Assembly (NCBI GenBank): GCA_020073445.1
Contig: JAIQFE010000005.1
Coordinates: forward strand, 1 to 64,000
Length of the DNA stretch: 64,000 nt
Direction of reading: 5' to 3'
From: Terriglobia bacterium
Lineage (GTDB): Bacteria; Acidobacteriota; Terriglobia; Bryobacterales; Bryobacteraceae
Part shown: positions 1-7,690 of the stretch, in pieces
Numbering within the stretch: the first letter of the stretch is position 1
Layout: the number at the start of each line of letters is the position of its first letter
Notes under the pieces: model-generated
Told to the model about the DNA's origin: nothing
Seen by the model: the letters and a program-made list of their open reading frames with translations, nothing else
Databases searched by the model: none
Program-made: the position numbers and the translations under genes

Positions 1-1491
1 ATAGCCACGGCGATCGTTCTCGCGGTTCCCCTTTTTGCGGCCGAGCACAGGGTCGTCGGCCTCAGCGCAAGCGGAAAGCCCATCGAAGCGTTGGTGGTTG
101 CGGCAGCTCCTCCCACTGCGCCCACCGTGGTGCTGATCGGGGGGCTGACGGGCGACAGCGACTCTGGGCAACGGATCGCCGCGGAGGTGGAGGATCTGGA
201 ATCCAACCCTCCAAGCCGCCGGCGGTTTCATCTGCTGGCAATTCCCCTGGCGAATCCCGACAAGAGTCCGCTAATATTCCCGCCCACCGGCGTCGCATAC
301 CGTGACAATGCCGAGTCGCACGTACTATGGCGATGGATCGCGCTGCAGGCTCCGGATCTGGTGTTGATCGTGGGATCGGGTGATTCGGGCCTGGCGGAGG
401 CTCTTTCGACCAACGTGGTTGCGGGGGTCGGCCGTATACCTACGCGCGTGATCATCATGGCTCGCCCGACCACGCTCCTTTCACTGCCGCGCGATATTCC
501 GCTCTCAGAAGCGCATCTTGAGATCAACCGCCGTCGCGCGCGTTCGCCGCAACAGTTAGCCGAGGAACTCGGGCGTTACTTCGGACACGATTTCAATCAG
601 CTCACCTATATTCCCGGAATGGCCTTAATCGCGCAGATGCGGCTGGGACACGTCGCGGAAGTGGAGAAGCTCGCTGCGCCGTATCTGGATCCGTCCCGGA
701 ACATTTTGAATCGGGCGAATTCGCTGACGCTGGCGGGGCACCTGGTGTTCGCCGAATTGGCGGAACGCGGCGGCAACAAGGCCTACGCCGATTTGGTCCG
801 CAAAGCGGCCGATCTGGGATTCGGCAAATCCGGTGAAATGCTCGAGTCCATGCCATTCCACGACGAGATGTCGGATTCGGTGTTCATGGCGACGCCCCTG
901 GTGGTGAAGGCGGGCAAATTGACCGGCGAGCGCAAGTATTTCGACCTGGCCGCGCGCCATTTCGCGTTCATGCAAAAGCTGGTCCAGAGAGACGATGGCC
1001 TGTATCGCCACTCGCCTCTGACCGACGCGGCCTGGGGCCGAGGGAACGCCTTCCCGGCGCTGGGCCTAGCGCTGGCGCTCTCCGATTTTCCCAAGGACCA
1101 TCCCGCGTACCAGCGCATGATGGCCGCCTTCCAGCAGCACATGTTCGTTCTGGGGCATTTTCAGGATGAAGACGGTATGTGGCATGAAGTGATCGACCAG
1201 CCCGGATCGTATGCCGAAACGTCGGCAACGGCGATGATCGGGCTGGCGATGGAGCGCGGCATCCGCAGGGGGTGGTTGGATCCGGCGGCGTATCAGCCTC
1301 GCCTGGACCGAGCTTGGCGCGCGGTGCTTGCGCGGATCGGGAACAACGGCCAGTTGGTGGACGTGTGCGAATCCACCAACAAGCAGAAGACGCTGGAGGA
1401 TTACCTGCATCGCGAGGCGATTCTGGGGCCGGATCCGCGCGGGGGCGCGATGGCGATGCTATTCGCAACGGAAATGGGAGGCTTACCATGA
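1..1491 (+). CDS. Secreted GH88/GH105-type glycoside hydrolase, 5' partial
   Basis: The reading frame is open from the first base, so the true start lies upstream. The first visible residues (ATAIVLAVPLFAA) look like the end of a signal peptide. Two parts can be seen. Residues about 30-170 resemble an M14/AstE-like alpha/beta fold beginning VVLIGGLTGD, but the zinc-binding His-x-x-Glu expected after the first strand is absent (GGLTGDSDSG). The C-terminal 280 residues have the (alpha/alpha)6-barrel look of unsaturated uronyl/rhamnogalacturonyl hydrolases (GH88/GH105), with SDSVFMATPLVVKAG, a DGLYRH segment and WGRGNAFPALGLA. The likely role is processing of plant or microbial uronate oligosaccharides outside the cytoplasm. 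It overlaps the next gene by four bases (ATGA). The family of the C-terminal half is fairly secure; the N-terminal assignment is tentative. Confidence 0.75.
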   Translation: MATAIVLAVPLFAAEHRVVGLSASGKPIEALVVAAAPPTAPTVVLIGGLTGDSDSGQRIAAEVEDLESNPPSRRRFHLLAIPLANPDKSPLIFPPTGVAYRDNAESHVLWRWIALQAPDLVLIVGSGDSGLAEALSTNVVAGVGRIPTRVIIMARPTTLLSLPRDIPLSEAHLEINRRRARSPQQLAEELGRYFGHDFNQLTYIPGMALIAQMRLGHVAEVEKLAAPYLDPSRNILNRANSLTLAGHLVFAELAERGGNKAYADLVRKAADLGFGKSGEMLESMPFHDEMSDSVFMATPLVVKAGKLTGERKYFDLAARHFAFMQKLVQRDDGLYRHSPLTDAAWGRGNAFPALGLALALSDFPKDHPAYQRMMAAFQQHMFVLGHFQDEDGMWHEVIDQPGSYAETSATAMIGLAMERGIRRGWLDPAAYQPRLDRAWRAVLARIGNNGQLVDVCESTNKQKTLEDYLHREAILGPDPRGGAMAMLFATEMGGLP

Positions 1492-1868
1492 TGAAACACA
1501 TTCCTTGGGTCATTGTTTTGGTGACAGTCGGTATTTTGGTGACAGTCGGCGTCTTGTTTGGCCAGCAAAAAGCTGAGCCGCAGGTGCACGTGGTCACCTA
1601 TGTCGACGTGTACCCGAATTTCGCGGACGCTACGGCGAAACTGCTGCAGCAGTTCGCCGCCGATAATCGCAAGGACGCCGGGTTCGTGCGCTTCGAAGCT
1701 CTGCGCGACGTCGCGCGGGCGAACCATTTCGCGATCGTCGAAGTGTGGCAGAGCAAGCAGGCCTATGATGCGCACTTGACGGCTCCGCACAGCAAGGCGT
1801 TTCGGGACCAGCTCCAGCAGGGACTGGGGAGCCCGTTCGACGAGCGTCTGTACAACGCTCTGCCGTAG
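1488..1868 (+). CDS. Membrane-anchored or secreted ABM-domain protein
   Basis: The ATG overlaps the stop of the upstream hydrolase (ATGA), which indicates translational coupling. After an N-terminal hydrophobic stretch (residues 6-24) comes a single antibiotic-biosynthesis-monooxygenase (ABM, YgiN-like) ferredoxin-like domain. Typical spacing is seen in HVVTYVDVYPNF, the aromatic-rich FVRFEAL and FAIVEVWQSKQAYDAH. Relatives include small quinol monooxygenases and heme-degrading enzymes, but many ABM proteins have unknown substrates. The export signal is unusual for this mostly cytoplasmic family, so a periplasmic role is inferred. The hydrophobic segment contains an 18-base tandem duplication (LVTVG repeated). 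Confidence 0.7.
   Translation: MMKHIPWVIVLVTVGILVTVGVLFGQQKAEPQVHVVTYVDVYPNFADATAKLLQQFAADNRKDAGFVRFEALRDVARANHFAIVEVWQSKQAYDAHLTAPHSKAFRDQLQQGLGSPFDERLYNALP
1516..1551 (+). repeat. 18-bp tandem duplication inside a signal/TM segment
   Basis: TTTTGGTGACAGTCGG occurs at 1516-1531 and again at 1534-1549, an 18-base period. It adds six residues to the hydrophobic N-terminus of the ABM-domain protein without breaking the frame. Confidence 0.85.
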
Positions 1869-1947
1869 GCCGCTGCCGGCTGCCGCCGATCGGTTTACGC
1901 GCCAGTAAAGGCCGTGCCACGCCCATGCGACACTAGCGGGTAGGCCT

Positions 1948-2514
1948 ATGAAGTCCCTCCTACTGTGCGTTCCAGTAGTCTCGATCTCGTTATGGGGGCA
2001 GGCGGCCCCCAGCGTTCCCGCATCTTGGGATGTTTCGAAAAGCGTGAGTGAGCTGGCCGCGCAGGTGGCAAAGCTGAAACCGGTGCTGGCGGAGCTGACT
2101 CCCGGGGCCTGGGTGGAGCAGGGCGCTCCAGAGGCCTATGTCGCGCAGTGGCAAAGTTCCATGCAGGAGCTGGACTATCTGGATCAGGCCGCTCGCGCTC
2201 TGGAAAAGCAGCCCGAGAAACTGACTGCGGCGCTGGACTTGTATTTCCGGCTCCAGGCCGTAGAGTGGCGCTTACAATCGCTGTCGGAAGGCGCGCACAA
2301 GTATCAGAATGCCGCGGCCGGCGATCAACTCGCGCAGGCCGTGGGCGTGCACGCCACCAAGCGCGATCAGCTGCGCGAGTACATCACCGACCTGGCGGCG
2401 CAAAACGAGCAGCAATTGGCGGTGATGGATCGGGAAGCGCAGCGGTGCCGGGAAGACCAGAACATATCCCGTCCACCTGCGGCCCCGGCCAAGAAAAATA
2501 CCAAGGCGAAGTAG
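1948..2514 (+). CDS. Secreted hypothetical protein, helical
   Basis: This 188-residue protein begins with a clear signal peptide (MKSLLLCVPVVSISLWGQAA). The mature part is almost entirely alpha-helical in composition, rich in Ala, Glu, Gln and Leu. It has repeated acidic/basic heptad-like stretches and a basic Lys-rich tail (PAKKNTKAK). I do not recognise a family. It lies 79 bases after the ABM-domain gene and 13 bases before the small cysteine-rich gene in the same direction, so it may be co-transcribed with either. A periplasmic or envelope-associated location is inferred from the signal peptide only. Confidence 0.6.
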   Translation: MKSLLLCVPVVSISLWGQAAPSVPASWDVSKSVSELAAQVAKLKPVLAELTPGAWVEQGAPEAYVAQWQSSMQELDYLDQAARALEKQPEKLTAALDLYFRLQAVEWRLQSLSEGAHKYQNAAAGDQLAQAVGVHATKRDQLREYITDLAAQNEQQLAVMDREAQRCREDQNISRPPAAPAKKNTKAK

Positions 2515-2527
2515 GGAGAATCGGAAC

Positions 2528-2686
2528 GTGAGCGAGACCATCACCTTCGCATGCAACATCTGTGGAGAGCCTTCCACCGAGATCTGCGTGTATTGCACCA
2601 AGGATACCTGCGAGAACCATCGCTGCCCGAAGTGCCTGCGCTGCAGCGATTGCTGCCAGTGCGAGCAGCGGCGTAGCCAAGACTAG
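2528..2686 (+). CDS. 52-residue cysteine-rich zinc-ribbon-like microprotein
   Basis: This small gene starts with GTG and has a good ribosome-binding site (GGGAGA at 2514-2519, 8 bases upstream). It encodes 52 residues, 11 of them cysteine, at positions 9, 12, 20, 23, 28, 33, 36, 39, 42, 43 and 45. The pattern is CxxC, CxxC, C, then a packed run C-x2-C-x2-C-x2-C-C-x-C. This suggests two zinc-binding sites or a metal cluster. There is no signal peptide, so it is probably cytoplasmic. Such tiny genes are usually missed in annotation. The function is unknown; regulator, metal buffer or protein-interaction module are all possible. Confidence 0.6.
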   Translation: MSETITFACNICGEPSTEICVYCTKDTCENHRCPKCLRCSDCCQCEQRRSQD

Positions 2687-2769
2687 CGCGCACAACGGAG
2701 CGCGCCGGCAGCCATAGGCTCAGTCCGCCCGGTGGCCGACGCGCCCTGTGCGCTCGGATTGGCTCACGA

Positions 2770-3780
2770 TCACTTCGCTTTCTTTTTCGCCGCCGTGATG
2801 ACAGTCTCTCGATCCCCGCGGGTCCAGGCGGCCTGGATCTCCGGTTCGGGCATTCCGGCGACGCGGCCCAGCAGGATAACAGCCGGCAAAGCGTGACTGA
2901 GCGTTTTCCAGCGCGCCATGTCGATCAATGCGTCGAGAGCCCGCGTGCGTAACTGATCCAGGACCAGCGGATCGCGGCTGTCGGTCAAGGTCTGCAGCGC
3001 CCCCAGCGCCCGGTTGCGATCCGACCAGGAAAGCGAATTCAGCATCTCGATGAACCAGGTGGGGGAAATGGTGATTCCCGACGACGGATCGAGCTTGGCG
3101 AGTACGCTCAGCGCCACCAGGCTGCGCGCAGCGTTATTCCGCACACCGGCGTCGGCGTCTTTGAGCGCCGTCTGGAGATCGTTGACCATGTCGCTCTTGC
3201 GGCTGGCATAGACCAGAATGTAGGCGGCCATGGCGCGCTGCGCCTCATCTTCGGAGCTACGCAGCACCGCGCGGACCTGCGCCAGATTCTGGTCGACCAG
3301 CGCGGGAAACATCTCTTGTATCGCGCGGGCCGCGCCGTCCGCCATCAGAGGATGGCCATGGGTCAGATCTTCGTCGGTGGAACCGCGGCGGGATGCCGCC
3401 TGCGCGGCCTCCAGAAAACGGTTGTAGGTGCTGACAATTTCATCGGGAAGAGTGACATCGCCCTCCGGCGGTTCGCGCAGCTCGAAATGCGGAGCGCCGC
3501 GCTCCTCGATGCCGACGTAGAGAATGGTCTGGCCGTTATCGCAACACACGGCTTCCAGATGCGATTCGACAACTCCCGCAATCTGATCCACCTTGGATTC
3601 GGCGTCGCCCTTGGACGGCGGCATCCGATCCCCTTCGCGGACACCCAGGGCTTTGCGGATCTGGGTCTCGGAGACTTTACGCAGGCCGTAAAAATCGAGC
3701 ACGTCGATTCGCAGGTCCTGCGCATAGACAGAGGTGACGGCCAGAAAGAGGAAAATCGGGAGCGTACTGCGGACTCGCAT
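2770..3780 (-). CDS. Secreted protein with POTRA-like N-terminus and HEAT repeats
   Basis: The ATG at 3780 gives a canonical signal peptide (MRVRSTLPIFLFLAVTSVYA). An upstream in-frame GTG at 3795 is the alternative. After cleavage, residues about 22-95 have the rhythm of a POTRA domain: RIDVLDFYGLRKVSETQI, then GVREGD, then ILYVGIEER. The rest is helical with HEAT-like repeats, for example AMAAYILVYAS and VRNNAARSLVAL, ending in a Lys-rich tail. POTRA domains normally sit in outer-membrane assembly proteins, where they bind client chains; here no beta-barrel follows. The role may be periplasmic scaffolding. The combination is unusual and the POTRA call is by eye. Confidence 0.6.
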   Translation of the reverse strand: MRVRSTLPIFLFLAVTSVYAQDLRIDVLDFYGLRKVSETQIRKALGVREGDRMPPSKGDAESKVDQIAGVVESHLEAVCCDNGQTILYVGIEERGAPHFELREPPEGDVTLPDEIVSTYNRFLEAAQAASRRGSTDEDLTHGHPLMADGAARAIQEMFPALVDQNLAQVRAVLRSSEDEAQRAMAAYILVYASRKSDMVNDLQTALKDADAGVRNNAARSLVALSVLAKLDPSSGITISPTWFIEMLNSLSWSDRNRALGALQTLTDSRDPLVLDQLRTRALDALIDMARWKTLSHALPAVILLGRVAGMPEPEIQAAWTRGDRETVITAAKKKAK

Positions 3781-3803
3781 ACTTGATAGACGCACGCGCG
3801 CGC

Positions 3804-4304
3804 TTACGATTGCGCTTGTTTTTCAGCCCAGGCGCCAACCACGGGAAGAACGAACCGTTCTTTGTTGTAGGCCTTGTACATTAAGAACAACCAGAGCCCC
3901 AGGATTCCCAGCGAGAAGGCCGTCCACAAGAGAATGTAGATGATCCAGCCGATGAAGGGGATCGACACGAAGATGTAGGAAATCGTGGATAACACCATGC
4001 CAATGACGATCGCCGCGATCCAGGCGAAGATCGACTGGAAGGCATGAAAACGAATCACGCGGTTGCGGCTGTAGGGCTCGATCACCAGGAAAAGAACGCC
4101 GGTGAGAACGCCCAACAAGTAACACAACGCCGCCGCGACGTTCTCCTCGAGACCCGCTGAGGCGGCCGGTGCAGGCACGTAGGGCGCCGACGGCGGCGGA
4201 GGACCGGCAGTGCCGGCGGCTCCGGAGGCTGCTCCAGCAGGCGCTCCACATTTGGCGCAGAACTTTCCTTGCACTTCGGCACCGCAACTAGCGCAAAACG
4301 CCAT
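3804..4304 (-). CDS. Zinc-ribbon plus DUF4870-like membrane protein
   Basis: The protein has 166 residues. Residues 1-22 form a small zinc ribbon (CASCGAEVQGKFCAKCG). A Pro/Ala-rich linker follows, then a membrane domain of about 110 residues with three or four hydrophobic segments. The start of this domain (AAALCYLLGVLTGVLFLVIEP, followed by RFHAFQS) is the signature of the DUF4870/TMEM-like family. The biochemical function of this family is unknown. The gene lies just upstream of the POTRA/HEAT gene on the same strand, with a 23-base gap, so the two may be one transcript. Confidence 0.7.
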   Translation of the reverse strand: MAFCASCGAEVQGKFCAKCGAPAGAASGAAGTAGPPPPSAPYVPAPAASAGLEENVAAALCYLLGVLTGVLFLVIEPYSRNRVIRFHAFQSIFAWIAAIVIGMVLSTISYIFVSIPFIGWIIYILLWTAFSLGILGLWLFLMYKAYNKERFVLPVVGAWAEKQAQS

Positions 4305-4345
4305 GCATCAACTTTACTGGAAAGCGGCTTGAATTGGAAGGAGTA

Positions 4346-4435
4346 TGGCGGAGAGGGGGAGATTCGAACTCCCGGAACCCGTAAAGGTTCAACGGTTTTC
4401 GAGACCGCCGCAATCGACCACTCTGCCACCTCTCC
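4346..4435 (-). tRNA. tRNA-Ser (anticodon CGA), decodes UCG
   Basis: On the minus strand the acceptor stem GGAGAGG pairs with CCTCTCC. The D-arm, an anticodon arm with loop CTCGAAA (anticodon CGA), a long variable arm typical of serine tRNAs, and the T-loop TTCGAAT are all visible. The discriminator base is G and the 3' CCA is encoded (4346-4348). The total length of 90 nt fits a class II tRNA. Confidence 0.95.
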
Positions 4436-4487
4436 GCGACAGATCCATTGTAGCAACCACGGCACGGTGTGAGTTCGAAGGACGCTC

Positions 4488-5027
4488 TCAGGGCGCGATA
4501 TAGCCCTTCGCGATCAGCTTAAGCAAGATCCGCTGGGCCGCGGTTCCCGGCTCTTCCGAGTCTCCGCGGACCATAACGTCCGGATTCACGGGAAGTTCGT
4601 AGGCGTCTTGAAGACCGGGGACAATATTCGCCGTCCCATCACGGCCCGCTCGATAGATTCCCTTAGGATCCCGGCTCATGCAGATTTCCAAGGGGCAATC
4701 GACATAGACTTCCAGGAATCGGGAGATCTGTGCGCGGGCGTGGTCGCGATATGCGCGTTTACTGCCGGTCGCGTCAAAGATCACCGGCACGCCATGCTGG
4801 GCGAGCAACACGCCCACGTACACGAGTTGCCGATAAAATGTATCTCGCTCTTCTTCGTCGTATCGGGGATGCGGTGTGAAGACGGTTCGCAACACGTCGG
4901 ATTCGAGCACCGCCACGTCCACTCCGCGAGCGGCAAGCGCGCTAGCCAGAGCCTTGACGACCGTAGATTTTCCAGAGGCCGGGAGTCCCGTCACCCAGAT
5001 CGCGAAAGCTGGCGTCTTATCCGCCAC
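4488..5027 (-). CDS. Adenylylsulfate-kinase-like P-loop kinase
   Basis: This 179-residue P-loop kinase has Walker A GLPASGKST (residues 14-22), an ESDVLR segment after strand 2, a VIFDATGSKRAYRD segment and an EVYVDCPLEICMSRDPKG segment. These match the APS-kinase (CysC) fold, which phosphorylates adenylylsulfate. The usual CysC helix sequence after the ESD motif is replaced by FTPHPRYDEEERDTFYR, so the substrate may differ. It overlaps the upstream phosphotransferase gene by 11 bases and probably forms an operon with it and with the YceI gene. No sulfate-assimilation genes are nearby, which weakens a classical CysC role. Confidence 0.7.
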   Translation of the reverse strand: MADKTPAFAIWVTGLPASGKSTVVKALASALAARGVDVAVLESDVLRTVFTPHPRYDEEERDTFYRQLVYVGVLLAQHGVPVIFDATGSKRAYRDHARAQISRFLEVYVDCPLEICMSRDPKGIYRAGRDGTANIVPGLQDAYELPVNPDVMVRGDSEEPGTAAQRILLKLIAKGYIAP

Positions 5028-6114
5028 AGTATGCGTTGACCTCGTTCGGATCGAATGATTCTCTTTCGAGTACCGTCAGGATGAAGGTGAGCAGGCGCTG
5101 ACGGACGCTGTCCTCAAGCCTGGGATACCAGACCGGGCTCGCCATCACCAGTCCGCGGAACGCGAAGTAAGGAGCCACCACGTTCAACATCTCCCGGTCC
5201 TGGCTCGCGCTTAAGTAGCGCTCCCAAAATCGGAGAAAGAGTGACTCAAAGGCGCCTTCCAAGCGGCCGTTTCGCTGCAGCGAAAAGAACAGATAGTTCG
5301 CGGTAAGGCATACGACGTCATCGGCAGGGTCACCCCATTCGCCCCGCGAACGATCCAGCACGCAGAAGCCGGTTTCCGGTCCAAACAAGATGTTCCAGGG
5401 ATGGAAATCTCCGTGAATCTGTCGAAGACGATGGCCCAGCGGCTTCAGTTTCCAGCGCCACTTCACGCAGCGGTGTTCGATTTCTTCGAGCAAGCTCGCG
5501 GGAATCAGCGGGTGCGGAGGATACGAATCGGTCAAGCCCATGATGCACTCACCGTGGCCCACCAGTTCGCGAATCCGCCGCGTGTACAGCCCTGGATCGC
5601 CGCCTGTGACTTGGTGCGTCTTCACCAGATAGTCGCAGAGAGCGTCGGCGCGAGCGACATCCAGATCGGAGAGCGCATCCGTAGCCCGGATCCGTTCCAG
5701 ATCCCGATTGTAGCCCTCGCCCTCTGCGTATTCCGTCAACAGACAAAATTCATCGGCCTTGCCCAGGGAAATCAGCGTCGAGTCGGATTGGAAGGCTCCC
5801 ACGTCCAGGGAACGAACGTGGCCTGGCAAGGAATTGAAAGCTCGATGTGCCCACAGTAAGCTCTGTGCCCGGTCCGACATGTGCTCGTGTCCAAAGGGAC
5901 TCGGGCTCATGGTGTGAAACACAGCGCTGCCCCTGCTTCCTCCGGCGATCTGATAGTCGATACGGACAGGCTTGCCGTAGCCGTAGGTCTTGATCGATTC
6001 CGTCCCGGTGTTCTCGCCGAGCGGGATCATGCTGAGGACGGAGACGGGAGCCTTGAATACCTCGGTGAGGTACCGCTCCATGATTTCCCGCCCCAGTTCC
6101 GGCATGACGATCAT
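5017..6114 (-). CDS. APH-family phosphotransferase (kinase-like)
   Basis: This 365-residue protein carries the aminoglycoside-phosphotransferase/choline-kinase C-lobe: IHGDFHPWNILF (catalytic Asp and Asn) followed by VLDRSRGEWGDPADDV, which stands at the metal-binding Asp position. The N-lobe is less conserved. Family members phosphorylate small molecules such as antibiotics, choline or homoserine; the substrate cannot be read from sequence. It is sandwiched between YceI (4-base ATGA overlap at 6111-6114) and the APS-kinase-like gene (11-base overlap). This suggests coupled expression and perhaps consecutive or alternative phosphorylation steps. The proximity of two kinases is the best clue to function. 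Confidence 0.7.
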   Translation of the reverse strand: MIVMPELGREIMERYLTEVFKAPVSVLSMIPLGENTGTESIKTYGYGKPVRIDYQIAGGSRGSAVFHTMSPSPFGHEHMSDRAQSLLWAHRAFNSLPGHVRSLDVGAFQSDSTLISLGKADEFCLLTEYAEGEGYNRDLERIRATDALSDLDVARADALCDYLVKTHQVTGGDPGLYTRRIRELVGHGECIMGLTDSYPPHPLIPASLLEEIEHRCVKWRWKLKPLGHRLRQIHGDFHPWNILFGPETGFCVLDRSRGEWGDPADDVVCLTANYLFFSLQRNGRLEGAFESLFLRFWERYLSASQDREMLNVVAPYFAFRGLVMASPVWYPRLEDSVRQRLLTFILTVLERESFDPNEVNAYCGG

Positions 6115-6644
6115 TCCGCCTTGCGGACCAGTTCGACGTCGATCGTAATATCGACTTCGTCGCCCACCACGAACCCGCCGCTCTCGAGCACGGCATTCCA
6201 GGTGAGTCCGAAATCTTTACGAGCGATCCGCGTGCTGGCGCTTGCCCCGAGCCTCAACAGTCCGTCAGGATCTTTAATCTCCGGTGTGACGGATTCCACC
6301 TGAAGGGTTACCTCACGCGTGACGTCGCGGATCGTCAGTTCGCCGATAACGTCGAAGCTATCTTCTCCGGTAGAAACGATCTTGGCCGAACGGAAGGTGA
6401 TCTTCGGATATCTGGCTACGTCCAGGAAATCATGACTCCTGAGGTGGCTGTCACGTTGGGCTTCACGCGTGTTCACGGTCGCGGAGTCGATGGTTGCTTC
6501 CACGTGAGAGGCAGACAGGTTCGAAGGATCGAACTCGGCGGAGCCAGTGATGTGGCTGAACTCGCCCTTTACGTTCGAGATCATCATATGCCGGACTTTG
6601 AAGTGCGCACCGGTATGCTGTGAATCGATTTGGTAGGTGGCCAT
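6111..6644 (-). CDS. YceI-family protein
   Basis: The 177 residues match the YceI lipid-binding beta-barrel along their whole length: start MATYQIDSQHTGAHFKVRHM, then SHITGSAEFDPSNLSASHVE, LRSHDFLDVARYPKITFRS, and the C-terminal GDEVDITIDVELV. YceI proteins bind polyprenoid or amphiphilic ligands and are linked to stress. Most are periplasmic, but this one has no visible signal peptide, so a cytoplasmic location is likely. It is the first gene of the YceI/phosphotransferase/kinase operon. An intracellular isoprenoid or lipid ligand would be a reasonable hypothesis for the operon. Confidence 0.88.
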   Translation of the reverse strand: MATYQIDSQHTGAHFKVRHMMISNVKGEFSHITGSAEFDPSNLSASHVEATIDSATVNTREAQRDSHLRSHDFLDVARYPKITFRSAKIVSTGEDSFDVIGELTIRDVTREVTLQVESVTPEIKDPDGLLRLGASASTRIARKDFGLTWNAVLESGGFVVGDEVDITIDVELVRKAE

Positions 6645-6676
6645 GCGGGAATGTGGGGTAATCCAGCTACTTTACG

Positions 6677-7048
6677 TTACTGCGGCTGGCGCCCCCGCTG
6701 CTTTTTGGCCGCCGCGCCGGACTGAGCCAGCTCACTCATAAGACCGAATGCCTTGGAGGATTGCGTACTCTCGGCCGTCACGACGCTCTTGACGAGATGC
6801 CAGGGAATCATCAACTCGAGTCCGGGAACGTTGACGGGAGAAATCCAAATGCCGGCGCCATGATTCGCCTCTGCAAGGCTGCCCGTCATGGCAAAGCCTC
6901 CGGCCGCTTCGGCGGAGCGGATGTACTCATCCAGGTCGTTCTGGGGAGGAAGAAAGATGGAAGCTTCCGTAAAGAGTTGAATCATCCCCGAGGATTTCAA
7001 GAACTCGGGTGCCACCCAGATTAAGACATGCCGTCGCGGTTCCGTCAT
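6677..7048 (-). CDS. Hypothetical cytoplasmic protein, 123 aa
   Basis: A strong ribosome-binding site (GGAGGAG, about 6 bases upstream of the ATG) supports this gene. The protein begins MTEPRRHVLIWV and has a central segment with mixed strands and helices. It ends in a basic tail (AAKKQRGRQPQ). No family is recognised. There is no signal peptide or membrane segment. It lies 32 bases upstream of the YceI gene on the same strand and may be the leading gene of that operon. Confidence 0.55.
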   Translation of the reverse strand: MTEPRRHVLIWVAPEFLKSSGMIQLFTEASIFLPPQNDLDEYIRSAEAAGGFAMTGSLAEANHGAGIWISPVNVPGLELMIPWHLVKSVVTAESTQSSKAFGLMSELAQSGAAAKKQRGRQPQ

Positions 7049-7120
7049 GGAAGCTCCTCCAGAGCACCAGCGTACCGAACTCGGTGCCGTGGGCGATGCG
7101 CTTAGGCGGCGGTGTGCCGC

Positions 7121-7507
7121 TTAGGCTGCGGTGTGAAATGTCCGGCCCTGCTGTGCTTCCGCTTCCGTCTCGGACTGGCATTTCACGCACATGCGCGCCC
7201 AAGGGAGCGCGTCCAGACGCTTGGCCGGAATCGGTTCTTCGCAGCGTTCACACCAGCCGTAGCTGCCCTCATCGATCCGGTCCAGCGCGGAGCGGATATC
7301 GTGAATCGAACGCGCCTGCTGGTTCAGGGTTTCGACGGCCATGTCACGGTCGGTGCTCGACCGCACTTGATCGATGGGGTCCGCCATCGGTTGGATCTCG
7401 AGACTCTCCCGGTCTCCCGCGAGCTGGAGCAAGTCGTTGAGCTTGGACTCGAGGGAGGCTTTGCGCCGTCTGATTCCCGAATCGATGCTGGTAATTTTCG
7501 TGTTCAT
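7121..7507 (-). CDS. DksA/TraR-type C4 zinc-finger protein
   Basis: The ATG at 7507 was chosen because it has AGGGAG a few bases upstream. The 128-residue product has an N-terminal coiled coil (residues about 5-75) followed by the DksA/TraR zinc finger WCERCEEPIPAKRLDALPWA, closing with CVKC. The spacing CxxC-x17-CxxC and the internal IPxxRLxAxPxA are family hallmarks. Such proteins enter the secondary channel of RNA polymerase, or in the YocK/dksA-like subgroup act in general stress responses. The coiled-coil tip differs from E. coli DksA, so a TraR/YocK-like role is as likely. Confidence 0.85.
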   Translation of the reverse strand: MNTKITSIDSGIRRRKASLESKLNDLLQLAGDRESLEIQPMADPIDQVRSSTDRDMAVETLNQQARSIHDIRSALDRIDEGSYGWCERCEEPIPAKRLDALPWARMCVKCQSETEAEAQQGRTFHTAA

Positions 7508-7690
7508 GGTCACTCCCTTTCTGAGCTGCGGCTGTAGAAGCACGCAATCTGCCAAACCAACTGGGCCTTGAAAGGTAGGACTTTAGGGCTGGAACCCAGC
7601 ACGGTGGCGTGCAGGCTGTGCCAAAAGACCCAGACAATTTCGGCAAGGGTGCATACACGCGACTTATCGTGGCCTTTCCCGTGCTCTCGT

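Noticed and set aside
2686-2705. GCGCGC/GCGCGC hairpin after the cysteine-rich gene as a terminator
   Set aside because: The stem is short and self-complementary and no T-tract follows. In GC-rich DNA such stems occur by chance.
4488-5027. Classical CysC of sulfate assimilation
   Set aside because: The P-loop fold is right, but the CysC signature after the ESD motif differs and no sulfate genes are near, so only an APS-kinase-like call is made.
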